A stretch of 64,000 nucleotides of DNA from Vagococcus fluvialis bH819. GTDB taxonomy: Bacteria; Bacillota; Bacilli; Lactobacillales; Vagococcaceae. Of the stretch, positions 33,430-42,165 are shown piece by piece; position 1 is the stretch's first letter, and every line of letters begins with the position of its first letter. The notes beneath the pieces were generated by a model that was given only the letters and a program-made list of their open reading frames with translations, did no database searches and was not told the origin of the DNA. Location: the NCBI RefSeq assembly GCF_900163795.1, contig NZ_FWFD01000007.1, forward strand, positions 62,001-126,000, given 5' to 3'. The position numbers and the translations under genes are program-made.

Positions 33430-35572
33430 CTTATTGCTTTTACTATCAGTCGGATTGTGCTTACTAGGTGGTTATATTACTTCAGTTTCTTATATGAGAA
33501 GTACTTGGGCAAATGGATTAAATACTTTTTTTAGTTCTGACTACATGAACGCGGCTTATACAGATCATTTATTGCAGGATGAATTTAATAATGATGAGGC
33601 TGTTATAACAGGAGAAACGATTGCTGCGTATCGAAATCGATATGGCTCATTAGATGAACAGGTTAAGGATATTAAAAAACAGTATCAATCTAAAATTGAT
33701 GAAGCTAAAATCGATAAAGATACAAAGAAAATTAAGAGTTTAGAAGAAGAAAAAAACAAAAAAATAAAAGCAATTGTTGATAATTTTTCAGATGATACTA
33801 TTATCAAAAATAAAATTAAAAACGAAGAAGAAGATTATTTTATAAAAGAGGAAGAGAGAACTCAAAAAGCAATTGATCCGCTTTTAAAAGAAATGAACGA
33901 AAATTTTGTGTATTACTATAAAGACAAATCTGGCGACATAGTCATTACAAATCTTTACGGACTAACTAAGTATTCTTCTAATAAAGAAATTGAAGATGCT
34001 CTAGATAAATCTGGTGTGGGAGATATTTCAGACAACGAAATGTATGCTAGTATTCAGCCCTTTATAACTAGTGAAGCAGATTCTATCGGTTTGTTTAGAG
34101 ATAATAACCTACTAATGACTGGAAAGAGCATGGTCAAGAAGAATTCTCCCTATGAAAAAAGATGGTATACTCAAAAAAGAGACAAAGAACGATTTCAAAA
34201 ATTATTATGGCTTGGAATAACTACAATAATTTTGGGTATTGTCTGCCTGTATTTTTATCTTAAAACAGCGATAGTTGAGAAAAGTTTACTTTCATTTATG
34301 AGGATAATCCCAATTGATGCTCGTGTCATTTTATTTTTAGTGAGTGGTTTTATTTCAGTCATATTGGTAGGAAGTAACTATCCGTATAATTATGGCTTAA
34401 TGAATACTATTCAAAATTTCGCAGTTCCAGGATTACTGGCAGCGATAAGCTTATGTATCAGTTTCATGTCTTTAAAAGTTATTTGGTGGCAACTATCACC
34501 TAAACATAAAACGCAAACAGGAAAAGAGTTAGTAAAAGGAAGTTTGTGCTATCAGGTATTAACAGCGATTGGGCGTATTTTTGTTAAAAGTCCAATGGTG
34601 ATAAAACTACTCTTTGTTCTATGTTTAATGGTTGTCCAATTACATCTAACTCTAATATTAGTAGGTAACTTTCCTTATCTTGGACAAATTAAATCACTGA
34701 TAATCTTACTGTTTTTTGTAGTTGAAGCGTGGTTTTTATGGAAATATTCTAAATTTTTAAAAAAGCTTATCAAAAAACCAAGTGATATTTTAGTGAAACA
34801 AGGTCAAAAAGTAAACAATGAACTAACCTTAACAGAACTTTCCAGACAACTAGATGAGATTGATGAAATGATTCAATCATCAAAAAAAGATAGCCGTCAA
34901 AGTGAACAATTAAAAACAGAACTTTTAACGAATGTCAGTCATGATTTAAGAACCCCATTAACATCGATTATTACTTACGGCGAACTTCTTAATCAACCGA
35001 AAACAACGACTGATGATCAGAAAAAATATGTTAAAATTATTAATCAAAAAGCCAAACGGATGAAACATTTAATTGATGATTTATTTGAAGTAACTAAAAT
35101 GAATAATGGTGAGATTGTTTTAGAAAAAAAAGAGGTTAATTTAAGCCAGTTGTTACAACAATCTGTTTCTGAATACAGCGAAGAATTAAAGGAACATGAT
35201 TTAAAATTAGTATTTAATAAACCTGAAATGGATCTCTACTTAAAAATTGATGGAGAAAGAATGTGGCGTGTTTTTGATAATTTACTGGCTAACGTGATTA
35301 AGTATGCCATGCCAAATACACGAGTTTACTTAAAAATAGAAGAACAAGATAAGCACGCTCGTATTGAATTGAAAAATATTTCAGAATATGAATTAAATGA
35401 AAATGCCAATGATTTAGTTGAGAAGTTCAAACGTGGCGATAGTTCTCGTCATACAGAAGGTTCAGGTCTTGGATTAGCGATAGTTAATTCGATTGTGGCG
35501 TTACATAATGGACAGATGAACATTGATGTAGATGGTGACATGTTTAAGGTTATCATTCGAGTGCCTTTGTAA
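33407..35572 (+). CDS. Large sensor histidine kinase with extracytoplasmic domain and several membrane segments
   Basis: A 721-residue kinase starting at TTG 33407 within the regulator gene, preceded by GGTGTGGGG. One membrane segment (about 7-25) leads to an extracytoplasmic region of about 230 residues with a charged, probably coiled-coil part (VKDIKKQYQSKIDEAK...), then a further group of about five membrane segments (about 263-445). The kinase core has the phosphoacceptor His512 in NVSHDLRTPLTSI, an N box in FDNLLANVIKYA and a G box in GSGLGLAIVNSI. The layout, with a second membrane cluster, is unusual for VanS-like kinases. It probably senses an envelope signal. Confidence 0.9.
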   Translation: MATKWKNSLLLLLSVGLCLLGGYITSVSYMRSTWANGLNTFFSSDYMNAAYTDHLLQDEFNNDEAVITGETIAAYRNRYGSLDEQVKDIKKQYQSKIDEAKIDKDTKKIKSLEEEKNKKIKAIVDNFSDDTIIKNKIKNEEEDYFIKEEERTQKAIDPLLKEMNENFVYYYKDKSGDIVITNLYGLTKYSSNKEIEDALDKSGVGDISDNEMYASIQPFITSEADSIGLFRDNNLLMTGKSMVKKNSPYEKRWYTQKRDKERFQKLLWLGITTIILGIVCLYFYLKTAIVEKSLLSFMRIIPIDARVILFLVSGFISVILVGSNYPYNYGLMNTIQNFAVPGLLAAISLCISFMSLKVIWWQLSPKHKTQTGKELVKGSLCYQVLTAIGRIFVKSPMVIKLLFVLCLMVVQLHLTLILVGNFPYLGQIKSLIILLFFVVEAWFLWKYSKFLKKLIKKPSDILVKQGQKVNNELTLTELSRQLDEIDEMIQSSKKDSRQSEQLKTELLTNVSHDLRTPLTSIITYGELLNQPKTTTDDQKKYVKIINQKAKRMKHLIDDLFEVTKMNNGEIVLEKKEVNLSQLLQQSVSEYSEELKEHDLKLVFNKPEMDLYLKIDGERMWRVFDNLLANVIKYAMPNTRVYLKIEEQDKHARIELKNISEYELNENANDLVEKFKRGDSSRHTEGSGLGLAIVNSIVALHNGQMNIDVDGDMFKVIIRVPL

Positions 35573-35584
35573 TATAAATAGTTT

Positions 35585-35617
35585 GAGATTACGGTTGGAG
35601 CCGTAGTCTCTTTTTTT
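35585..35617 (+). terminator. Intrinsic terminator behind the sensor kinase gene
   Basis: GAGATTACGG pairs with CCGTAGTCTC with one wobble, followed by seven T. Confidence 0.95.
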
Positions 35618-35725
35618 GTATTTATTTTTCATGTCCATCTATCAGCCAAAAAAGACCAATTATCATTTTTTTATGACAAGCATGGTTGAAACGTCTAAAA
35701 TAAAAGTAAGTTAGGAGTTGATGGG

Positions 35726-36166
35726 ATGAAGGTAACTTTTGAGATTGATTCAAAGTATGATGAAGCGTTGGTAAAAATTTATGCCAATAGTATGACAGAT
35801 CAGATTAAATCTATTATTGATATCTGTTCAGAAGGAGACAGGCAATTTCCGCCTTTATTCGGCTTTAAAGGAGAACGGATTATTCCGATTAAAGAAGAAA
35901 AAATTATTCGCTTTTATTCATTGGATAAAAAAACTTATTGTGAATTAGAAGAGGAAACAGTCATTATTAAAGAGGCTTTATATAAGTTAGAAGAGCAATT
36001 TACTGAATTAATTAGAATATCCAATAGTGAAATTATCAATCCTGATTATATTAAAAATTTAGAATTATCCTTAACAGGAACAATCAAGGTTAATTTTAAA
36101 AATGGAACGTATAGTCATACTTCCAGAAGGTATATGAAAGAATTCAAAAGGAGGTTAGGATTATGA
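35726..36166 (+). CDS. LytTR-domain DNA-binding regulator
   Basis: A 146-residue stand-alone LytTR protein without receiver domain. The second half, DGxRIIPIKEEKIIRFYSLDKKTYC-like (about residues 48-75) and FIRISNSEIIN-like FTELIRISNSEIINPDYI, is the usual LytTR core; the end reads SRRYMKEFKRRLG. Such proteins are typically encoded with DUF3021 membrane proteins, as here (four-base overlap), and often with an ABC exporter. It probably regulates its own operon in response to the membrane partner. GTTAGGAG precedes the start region. Confidence 0.9.
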   Translation: MKVTFEIDSKYDEALVKIYANSMTDQIKSIIDICSEGDRQFPPLFGFKGERIIPIKEEKIIRFYSLDKKTYCELEEETVIIKEALYKLEEQFTELIRISNSEIINPDYIKNLELSLTGTIKVNFKNGTYSHTSRRYMKEFKRRLGL

Positions 36167-36615
36167 GTAAGATGATTAAGCATTTATTATCAGGAATTTT
36201 TTCAGGAGTTTTTATAGGATTAATGATTTCTTTTGTGATTTCATGGCGAGTGGGATTAGGTGAATATTTTCCGGGAACACCCATTTTTATGGCACAATTT
36301 GACACAGAATTAGAAGCTTTTGGTTGGAGTATAGCGCTTTGGAGTATTGTTGGAATGATGTTTTCAGTAGCTAATTTAATTTATGATAAGGATGATTGGT
36401 CGATTTTAAAGCAAATGTCCATTCATTTTATCAGCACGTATGTTGGATTATATACTTTAAATATCATGCTTAATTGGTTTGATTATACGTTCAAAGATTG
36501 GCTAAATTTTACAGTTATTTTTATAATAATTTATGCAATAATCGCGTTTGTTTCTATGATGCGAGTAAAATTGAGTTTAGATAAAATTAATGAGAAATTA
36601 AATAAAAAGGAGTGA
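36163..36615 (+). CDS. DUF3021 membrane protein
   Basis: A 150-residue protein with four membrane segments (about 10-30, 58-76, 88-108, 118-140), the layout of DUF3021. Members usually accompany LytTR regulators and are thought to control them, although the mechanism is not settled. The gene overlaps the LytTR gene by four bases (ATGA) and is followed by the ABC ATPase gene with its AAAAGGAG site inside the end of this gene. The carboxyl tail is Lys-rich and cytoplasmic. Confidence 0.88.
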   Translation: MSKMIKHLLSGIFSGVFIGLMISFVISWRVGLGEYFPGTPIFMAQFDTELEAFGWSIALWSIVGMMFSVANLIYDKDDWSILKQMSIHFISTYVGLYTLNIMLNWFDYTFKDWLNFTVIFIIIYAIIAFVSMMRVKLSLDKINEKLNKKE

Positions 36616-36623
36616 GATACAAC

Positions 36624-37517
36624 ATGGAACAAGTAATGAGTTTAAAAAATGTGACAAAAAAATTTAAAGAAAAAGAAGTTTTAAAAGATATTTCTTTAAC
36701 GATTAACCAAGGAGAGTGTGTGGCTTTACTTGGGAAGAATGGTGCGGGCAAGAGTACGTTGTTAAATCTTGTGTTGGATTTGTTTTATCCAACTTCTGGA
36801 GAAATAATATTACAGACTAAAAAAGAGGCGGTGGGCTTTCTTTCTCAGAAAACACGCTTCCCAGATGATGTAACGATTCAAGAAATGTTAGATTTTATTT
36901 CTAGTTTTTCAAATAATCCATTATCAAAAGAAGAGATAAAGCATATTTTAAATTTTGAAAAAACAAAATATAAACAGCTTATTCATACTTGTTCTGGTGG
37001 AGAACAGCGACTGTTTGATATGTGCTTAGCGATTATTAATCGACCTAAGTTTTTAATTGTGGATGAACCGACAGCAGGGATGGATACTTCTACAAGAAAT
37101 CATTATTGGGATATTATGAAAGAGTTAAAAAACACAGGGACAACTATTTTATTTACTACGCACTATGTTGAGGAAGTTGATTATTGTGCTGATCGTGTTA
37201 TTTTATTAGATAATGGTGTGATTAGAGCAGACAATACACCTTATCATTTGCGAACACTGAATAAGAAAAAAATAATTACAATCGAAAAAGAAAATTATTC
37301 GCTGTATGAAGAAAAATTAAAAGAAATAGAAAAAAACTATCAGATTAGATTGGCTAAAAAAGCAGATGTTGTCACATTAGAATTTCAAAATGAAGCCTCC
37401 AATCAAATTATTACCGAATTATTAGCAATGGGTTTATCTTTCGATAATGTAGAAGTGACTAACACATCCTTGCTTAATACAATTTTTGCTAATGAACTAG
37501 AAGAGGAGGTAAAGTAA
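36624..37517 (+). CDS. ABC-2 type exporter ATP-binding protein
   Basis: A 297-residue ATPase of the drug/lantibiotic exporter class. Walker A is LGKNGAGKSTLLNLVLD, the signature CSGGEQRLFDM (a variant of LSGGxxQR), Walker B LIVDEPTAGMD and the switch FTTHY. The extra carboxyl part (about 210-297) is typical of CcmA-like ATPases. The start is set at ATG 36624, eleven bases behind AAGGAG; a GTG at 36612 overlaps that site. It is directly followed, without a gap, by the permease gene. Confidence 0.9.
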   Translation: MEQVMSLKNVTKKFKEKEVLKDISLTINQGECVALLGKNGAGKSTLLNLVLDLFYPTSGEIILQTKKEAVGFLSQKTRFPDDVTIQEMLDFISSFSNNPLSKEEIKHILNFEKTKYKQLIHTCSGGEQRLFDMCLAIINRPKFLIVDEPTAGMDTSTRNHYWDIMKELKNTGTTILFTTHYVEEVDYCADRVILLDNGVIRADNTPYHLRTLNKKKIITIEKENYSLYEEKLKEIEKNYQIRLAKKADVVTLEFQNEASNQIITELLAMGLSFDNVEVTNTSLLNTIFANELEEEVK

Positions 37518-38255
37518 ATGAAAGCATTAATTAAGATCGAAGCCAAACGAATGACGAGAGATAAAACAACGTTTATTATGAGTATTGGGATGCCCATTTT
37601 TATGTATTTTATTTTTACATCTTTAATTCAAGTACCAAAAGACTATCAGGCAGTCTTTTACCGAGAATACCTAATATCTATGACGGCTTTTAGTTTATGT
37701 AGTTTTTCTTTATTTACATTCCCTTTTGATATTATCCAGGATCGTAAAAATGGCTGGAGTATGCGTTTAAAGCATGTTAATTTAAGTTCTTTTGAGATTT
37801 ATTTTGTTAAAATGCTCAAAATGATTGTGATGTATATAGTAGCCATTACGTCTGTTTTTTTAGTAGGTGGTTACTTTAAAGGGGTAGAATTAACAGCAAA
37901 ACAGTGGCTTGTTTCTGGCTTAGTCTTACTTTTAGGTGGTGTACTATTTTTAGGAATTGGTATTGTAATGAGTCTTTTTAAAGAAATCAAGACAGCATCA
38001 GTGTTCTCTAATATTTTATACTTAGGAATGGCTGCGTTAGGTGGCTTATGGATGCCAACAAGCCAGTTTCCTGAATGGATTCAACCTTATTCAAAAGCAA
38101 TGCCGACTTATCAATTTAGAGAATTAGCAGTGGGTTACATTAACAATGGCCGGGTTCCAATAAATTCTATCATAATTTTGACAAGTTATAGTTTAGGTTT
38201 TATTTTATTAGCAGTAGTGATTAGTAATAAGATGAAACGTGATATGAGGGAGTAA
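37518..38255 (+). CDS. ABC-2 type exporter permease
   Basis: A 245-residue permease with six hydrophobic segments. The signature region ASVFSNILYLGMAALGGLWMP (about residues 160-180) followed by YSKAMPTYQFRELAVGYI is the ABC-2 hallmark. It pairs with the ATPase encoded immediately upstream. The LytTR-DUF3021-ABC set is a frequent Firmicute module in stress or antimicrobial defence; the exported molecule is unknown. A terminator follows at 38280. Confidence 0.9.
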   Translation: MKALIKIEAKRMTRDKTTFIMSIGMPIFMYFIFTSLIQVPKDYQAVFYREYLISMTAFSLCSFSLFTFPFDIIQDRKNGWSMRLKHVNLSSFEIYFVKMLKMIVMYIVAITSVFLVGGYFKGVELTAKQWLVSGLVLLLGGVLFLGIGIVMSLFKEIKTASVFSNILYLGMAALGGLWMPTSQFPEWIQPYSKAMPTYQFRELAVGYINNGRVPINSIIILTSYSLGFILLAVVISNKMKRDMRE

Positions 38256-38279
38256 GATAAGCACAATATGTTAAAGTGG

Positions 38280-38313
38280 AGGATGACTCTCTATTAAAGT
38301 CATTCTCTTTTAC
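38280..38313 (+). terminator. Intrinsic terminator behind the ABC-2 permease gene
   Basis: GAGGATGACT (38280-38289) pairs with AGTCATTCTC (38299-38308) with one mismatch, followed by TTTTA. Confidence 0.8.
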
Positions 38314-38342
38314 TTAGAAAATCTTATTTAAAAAGAAAAGGC

Positions 38343-38371
38343 TTGCATTTTATTTTTAGTCAAACTATAAT
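38343..38371 (+). promoter_or_regulatory. Sigma-A promoter of the yhf-like operon
   Basis: TTGCAT (38343-38348) and a perfect TATAAT (38366-38371) are exactly 17 bases apart, 67 bases before the first gene. This is one of the clearest promoters in the window. Confidence 0.75.
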
Positions 38372-38377
38372 GAACTC

Positions 38378-38391
38378 GTAATAACTATTAC
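38378..38391 (+). promoter_or_regulatory. Operator candidate over the yhf-like operon start point
   Basis: GTAATA-AC-TATTAC is a perfect six-base dyad lying about seven bases behind the -10 box, where repressor binding would block transcription. The GntR-like YhfZ protein of the same operon is the obvious candidate. Confidence 0.5.
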
Positions 38392-38437
38392 TTATCAAAG
38401 TACAAAAAAATGTATATTGAGAAAGGGGATTTTTTTA

Positions 38438-38800
38438 ATGAAGAAAATAGTAATCGGTGGACAAATTGATAAAGACGAGGTAAAGAAAATTACAGAGGCT
38501 CATACAAATGGTCTGTTTGAAGTAGATGTAAAAAGTGATCTAGATGCAGCGATGGCGGTTAAAGCAGGACAAGCTGATTTTTATTTAGGTGCATGTAATA
38601 CTGGCGGTGGTGGTGCTTTAGCAATGGCGCTTGCTTTATTAGGTCGTGAAAACTGCGTGACTGTTTCAATGCCGTCAAGTGTTATGAGCGAAGAAGAAAT
38701 TAGAGAACAAGTTAAGAGTGGCAAAAAAGCCTTTGGTTTTACTGCGCAACATAAAGAAATTGTTATTCCAATTATTATGGATGAATTAGGGAAGTTATAA
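38438..38800 (+). CDS. yhfU: YhfU-like DUF2620 protein
   Basis: A 120-residue soluble protein of DUF2620. The segment DFYLGACNTGGGGALAMALALLG (about residues 44-66) with the AGQADFYLGACNTG core is nearly the same as in E. coli YhfU. The function is unknown; the Gly-rich loop after a Cys suggests a small-molecule or phosphate site. The ATG at 38438 is preferred over a TTG seven codons earlier because AAAGGGG stands between them. It is the first gene of a ten-gene stretch and is followed at 35 bases by the yhfT-like carrier gene. Confidence 0.9.
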   Translation: MKKIVIGGQIDKDEVKKITEAHTNGLFEVDVKSDLDAAMAVKAGQADFYLGACNTGGGGALAMALALLGRENCVTVSMPSSVMSEEEIREQVKSGKKAFGFTAQHKEIVIPIIMDELGKL

Positions 38801-38835
38801 TAATAATATTATAAAAAGGAAATGGTGGAAATAAA

Positions 38836-40152
38836 ATGACATCAACAAAAATTATAGAATTAATTGCAATTGCAGCTTTAGGTGGGATGAGCTCAATTTT
38901 AGCAAATAAAGGTATCGCAGTATTTAATGATGGGTTACGACCGATTGTTCCAGAATTTTTAGAAAAAAAGATTAGTAAAAAAGAATTGGCCGCAACAAGT
39001 TTTGCTTTAAGTTTTGGTTTAGTTATCGGATTTGGTATTCCGGTTTCAATTGGTGCCTCAATTTTACTTGTTCATAGTATTTTATTGATGACAGATATTA
39101 TTGGTTCATGGGCTCCTGAAGGTAAAAAAGGAATGGTTATCTCTGGTGTTATAGGCGCTTTATACGGTGTAGGACTAGTTTTAGGACTCCAAGCAGTGGT
39201 AGATTTATTTGCAATGATGCCAGTTAACTTTATTGATTCACTATCGAAAGTTGGAGCACCTGTAGTTATTTCATTTAGTATTTTTCCAGCTGTTGCGATT
39301 GCTAGTCAACATGGTTTTAAAAAAGGATCAATTTCTTTTGGGGCAACGTTATTAACATTATTCGTTGTGAAGCAATTTGGTACATTTAATCTTGCTGATG
39401 GTGCGACATTAACATTAAGTGCAGAAGGAATGTCTCTTTTAGTAGGAATGATCTTTATGATTTATTATGCTATCCAAGTAAAAGGTGATGGTAGTAATTC
39501 AAATGAAAGTTTAGTCAGTGTCTTTTTAGAACGTGTGAATCGCATTAAAAGAAATTGGATTTGGTTATCTGCAATGGGTGGTTTGGTTTCAGCTGCGACA
39601 AGTCTTTTATTAATTGCAGGTGACCCAATATCTTTAAACTTGTTATCTGAAGGTAAATTTAGTGAAGCTGGTTTAGCTGCTTTTGCCAGAGGAATTGGTT
39701 TTATTCCTTTAGTGTTTTCAACAGCAATTGTAACAGGTGTCTATAGCCCGGCAGGAACAACTTTTGTCTTTGTAGTAGGTATTTTATTAAAAGGTAACCC
39801 TTTAATGGCTTTTGTAGTGGGTGCTTTGGTAATGTTTATTGAGGTTCAACTATTAACAATTATGGCAAAAGCTTTAGATAAATTCCCTGGTATTAGAGAA
39901 ATGGGAGAACATATTAGAACAGCTATGAATAAAGTTTTAGAAGTAGCTCTTTTAATTGGTGGTGCGATGGCATCAGAAGCAATTGCTCCTGGAATTGGTT
40001 ATTTCTGGGTTATCGGTTTATTATTATTGAATAGAAAAGCGAAGAAACCAGTTGTTGATTTAGCAGTAGGACCTATTGCAGCTATTACATTAGGTATTAT
40101 AGTAAATATTTTAAGTTTAATCGGTTTATTCACGCCTGTTGTGGCTGGATAA
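38836..40152 (+). CDS. yhfT: YhfT-like membrane transporter
   Basis: A 438-residue carrier with about 11 hydrophobic segments. The start ALGGMSSILANKGIAVFNDGLRP, the middle FARGIGFIPLVFSTAIVTGVYSPAG and the end ALLIGGAMASEAIAPG follow E. coli YhfT along the whole length, as I recall it. No substrate is known for this family. Its place in an operon of PLP enzymes and a phosphotriesterase-like hydrolase suggests it imports the compound that the cluster breaks down. AAAAGGAAATGG precedes the ATG. Confidence 0.9.
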   Translation: MTSTKIIELIAIAALGGMSSILANKGIAVFNDGLRPIVPEFLEKKISKKELAATSFALSFGLVIGFGIPVSIGASILLVHSILLMTDIIGSWAPEGKKGMVISGVIGALYGVGLVLGLQAVVDLFAMMPVNFIDSLSKVGAPVVISFSIFPAVAIASQHGFKKGSISFGATLLTLFVVKQFGTFNLADGATLTLSAEGMSLLVGMIFMIYYAIQVKGDGSNSNESLVSVFLERVNRIKRNWIWLSAMGGLVSAATSLLLIAGDPISLNLLSEGKFSEAGLAAFARGIGFIPLVFSTAIVTGVYSPAGTTFVFVVGILLKGNPLMAFVVGALVMFIEVQLLTIMAKALDKFPGIREMGEHIRTAMNKVLEVALLIGGAMASEAIAPGIGYFWVIGLLLLNRKAKKPVVDLAVGPIAAITLGIIVNILSLIGLFTPVVAG

Positions 40153-40171
40153 ATAAAAGGAGATAAAGTTA

Positions 40172-41053
40172 ATGGTATTAGAAAATGGCATAACGTATAT
40201 GCATGAACATACAACAATTGATTTATCACGTTTAAAAAATATTGATGATACAAACTTAAATTGTTACGATGAAACTATTGAAGAATACAAAAAATTGTAC
40301 GATAAAGGTGTTAGAAATATTGTAGATGTAACGAACATGGATATGCGAAGAAATCCACTTTATGTTCAGAGAGTGGCTAATGAGACTGGCATGAATATTG
40401 TTCAGGCTACTGGTTTTTATCAAGATAAATTTTTACCTGAATTTGTTACTCATTATTCTGTAGAACAATTAAGTGATTTTATGATAAAAGAAATTCGTGA
40501 AGGTATTGCCGAAACAAATATTAAAGCTCAAATTATTGGAGAAATTGGAACAAGTAAAGATGTTATGACAGATCGCGAAAGAAAAGTTTTCGAAGCATCG
40601 GTTATCGCTCAAAAAGCAACTGGAGTTCCAATAACAACGCACACAACACTAGGAACATATGGGCATGAACAAGTTGAGTTTTTTAAACAACATCAAGCAG
40701 ATTTAAGCAAAGTTGTGATTGGGCATGTTGATTTAACAGGTGATATTGATTATATCTTACATATGCTAGATCAAGGTGTTTATGTTGAGTTTGATACAAT
40801 AGGAAAAATAAATTATCAACCAGATATTTTGAGGGTTGAGATGTTAAAAGAAATTGAAAAAAGAGGATTTAGTGATAAGGTCTTTTTATCAATGGATATC
40901 ACTAGAAAATCAAATATGGAATATATGGGTGGAATTGGTTATTCATACTTACTTGATACATTTGTTCCACTAGCCTTAGAAGAGGGTGTTTCGCAAAAAT
41001 TTATGACGAAGATGTTAGAAGAAAACCCAATAACATTTATGAATAGAGGGTAA
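40172..41053 (+). CDS. php: Phosphotriesterase homology protein (Php)
   Basis: A 293-residue TIM-barrel metallohydrolase. Metal ligands are visible: HEH at the start (TYMHEHTTIDLS), Glu in IIGEIGTSKD where true phosphotriesterases carry a carboxylated Lys, His in TTHTTLG and in IGHVDLTGD, and the catalytic Asp in LSMDITRKS. This set matches E. coli Php, whose natural substrate is not known; relatives are lactonases. In the pathway it could open a lactone or cleave an ester. Starts 20 bases behind yhfT. Confidence 0.92.
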   Translation: MVLENGITYMHEHTTIDLSRLKNIDDTNLNCYDETIEEYKKLYDKGVRNIVDVTNMDMRRNPLYVQRVANETGMNIVQATGFYQDKFLPEFVTHYSVEQLSDFMIKEIREGIAETNIKAQIIGEIGTSKDVMTDRERKVFEASVIAQKATGVPITTHTTLGTYGHEQVEFFKQHQADLSKVVIGHVDLTGDIDYILHMLDQGVYVEFDTIGKINYQPDILRVEMLKEIEKRGFSDKVFLSMDITRKSNMEYMGGIGYSYLLDTFVPLALEEGVSQKFMTKMLEENPITFMNRG

Positions 41054-41057
41054 CATG

Positions 41058-42149
41058 ATGAAAACTTATCCGTTAACTAGCTTAACACTGAAAGAAGCGA
41101 CTAACTTACAATTCAAACTAGTAGATTCAATTACTCGTTTTTTTCCAGGAAATGAAATTTTAACTCGAGGTGATTTAGGTGTTGTAAAAAATCTTAATCA
41201 ACCTATGTTTACTAATAAAGTTGAACAAGTATTAGCAGATTTTTTTGAAGCAGAATCTGCTATGCTTGTTAGAGGCTCGGGGACCAATGCGATTCGATTA
41301 GCTCTTCATTCATCCGTAGGAACGGGTGGAATTTTATTAGTACATGATGCAGCGATTTATCCAACGACTAAAGTATCACTTGATATGTTAGGAATTAAAA
41401 CGATAGCTGTTGATTTCAATCATTTAGAAGCTGTTAAAAATTTGATTGAAACTGAAAAAATAAATGGTATTTTAATCCAAGCAACCCGACAAAAAATTGA
41501 TGATTCCTATGATTTAGAAGAATTAATTGAAACAATTAGAAAAATCAATGATACAATACCAATTGTTACAGATGATAACTACTCAGCGATGAAGACACGT
41601 GGTATCGGCACTCAATTTGGTGGTAATTTAGCCTGTTTCTCAACGTTTAAATTACTCGGTCCAGAAGGTGTTGGATGTATTATTGGTGATAGCCGATATA
41701 TTAATAAATTAAAACAAGAAAACTACTCTGGTGGGGGACAAGTTCAAGGTCATGAAGCATTAGATGTTTTGAAAGGCATGATTTATGCGCCTGTTTCGTT
41801 AGCAATTTCTTCAGAAGTGAGTGAAGAATTATGTCAACGAATTAATGAAGGTGAAATTGAAGGATTAGAAAAGGCTTATGTTGTGAATGCACAATCAAAG
41901 GTTGTTGTCATTCAACTTAAAGATAAAAATGCCAAGCAAATTATTGAAACAGCAACCAAACTAGGTGCATTACCACATCCAGTAGGTGCTGAATCTCAAT
42001 ATGAATTTTCCCCTCTTGTGTACCGTGTTTCTGGGACATTTAGAGCAACTAATCCTGAAGCAGAAGACACCATGATTCGAATTAATCCGAATCGTTCTGG
42101 AGTAGAAACGATTATTAGAATTTTAAAAGAAGCAATGAGCTTAATATAG
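41058..42149 (+). CDS. yhfS: YhfS-like PLP-dependent aminotransferase/lyase
   Basis: A 363-residue fold-type I PLP enzyme. The PLP-binding Lys is in CFSTFKLLGPEGVG (about residues 195-208), with RGSGTNAIR for phosphate binding near residue 73 and TDDNYSAMK supplying the Asp for the pyridine nitrogen. The end TFRATNPEAEDTMIRINPNRSG is almost that of E. coli YhfS. The reaction is not known; cysteine desulfurase, SelA-like and lyase activities share the fold. Two ATGs occur in tandem; the second (41058, MKTYPL) gives better spacing to AGAGGG and matches the E. coli start. Confidence 0.92.
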   Translation: MKTYPLTSLTLKEATNLQFKLVDSITRFFPGNEILTRGDLGVVKNLNQPMFTNKVEQVLADFFEAESAMLVRGSGTNAIRLALHSSVGTGGILLVHDAAIYPTTKVSLDMLGIKTIAVDFNHLEAVKNLIETEKINGILIQATRQKIDDSYDLEELIETIRKINDTIPIVTDDNYSAMKTRGIGTQFGGNLACFSTFKLLGPEGVGCIIGDSRYINKLKQENYSGGGQVQGHEALDVLKGMIYAPVSLAISSEVSEELCQRINEGEIEGLEKAYVVNAQSKVVVIQLKDKNAKQIIETATKLGALPHPVGAESQYEFSPLVYRVSGTFRATNPEAEDTMIRINPNRSGVETIIRILKEAMSLI

Positions 42150-42165
42150 AAAAGAGGCGTTTGGA

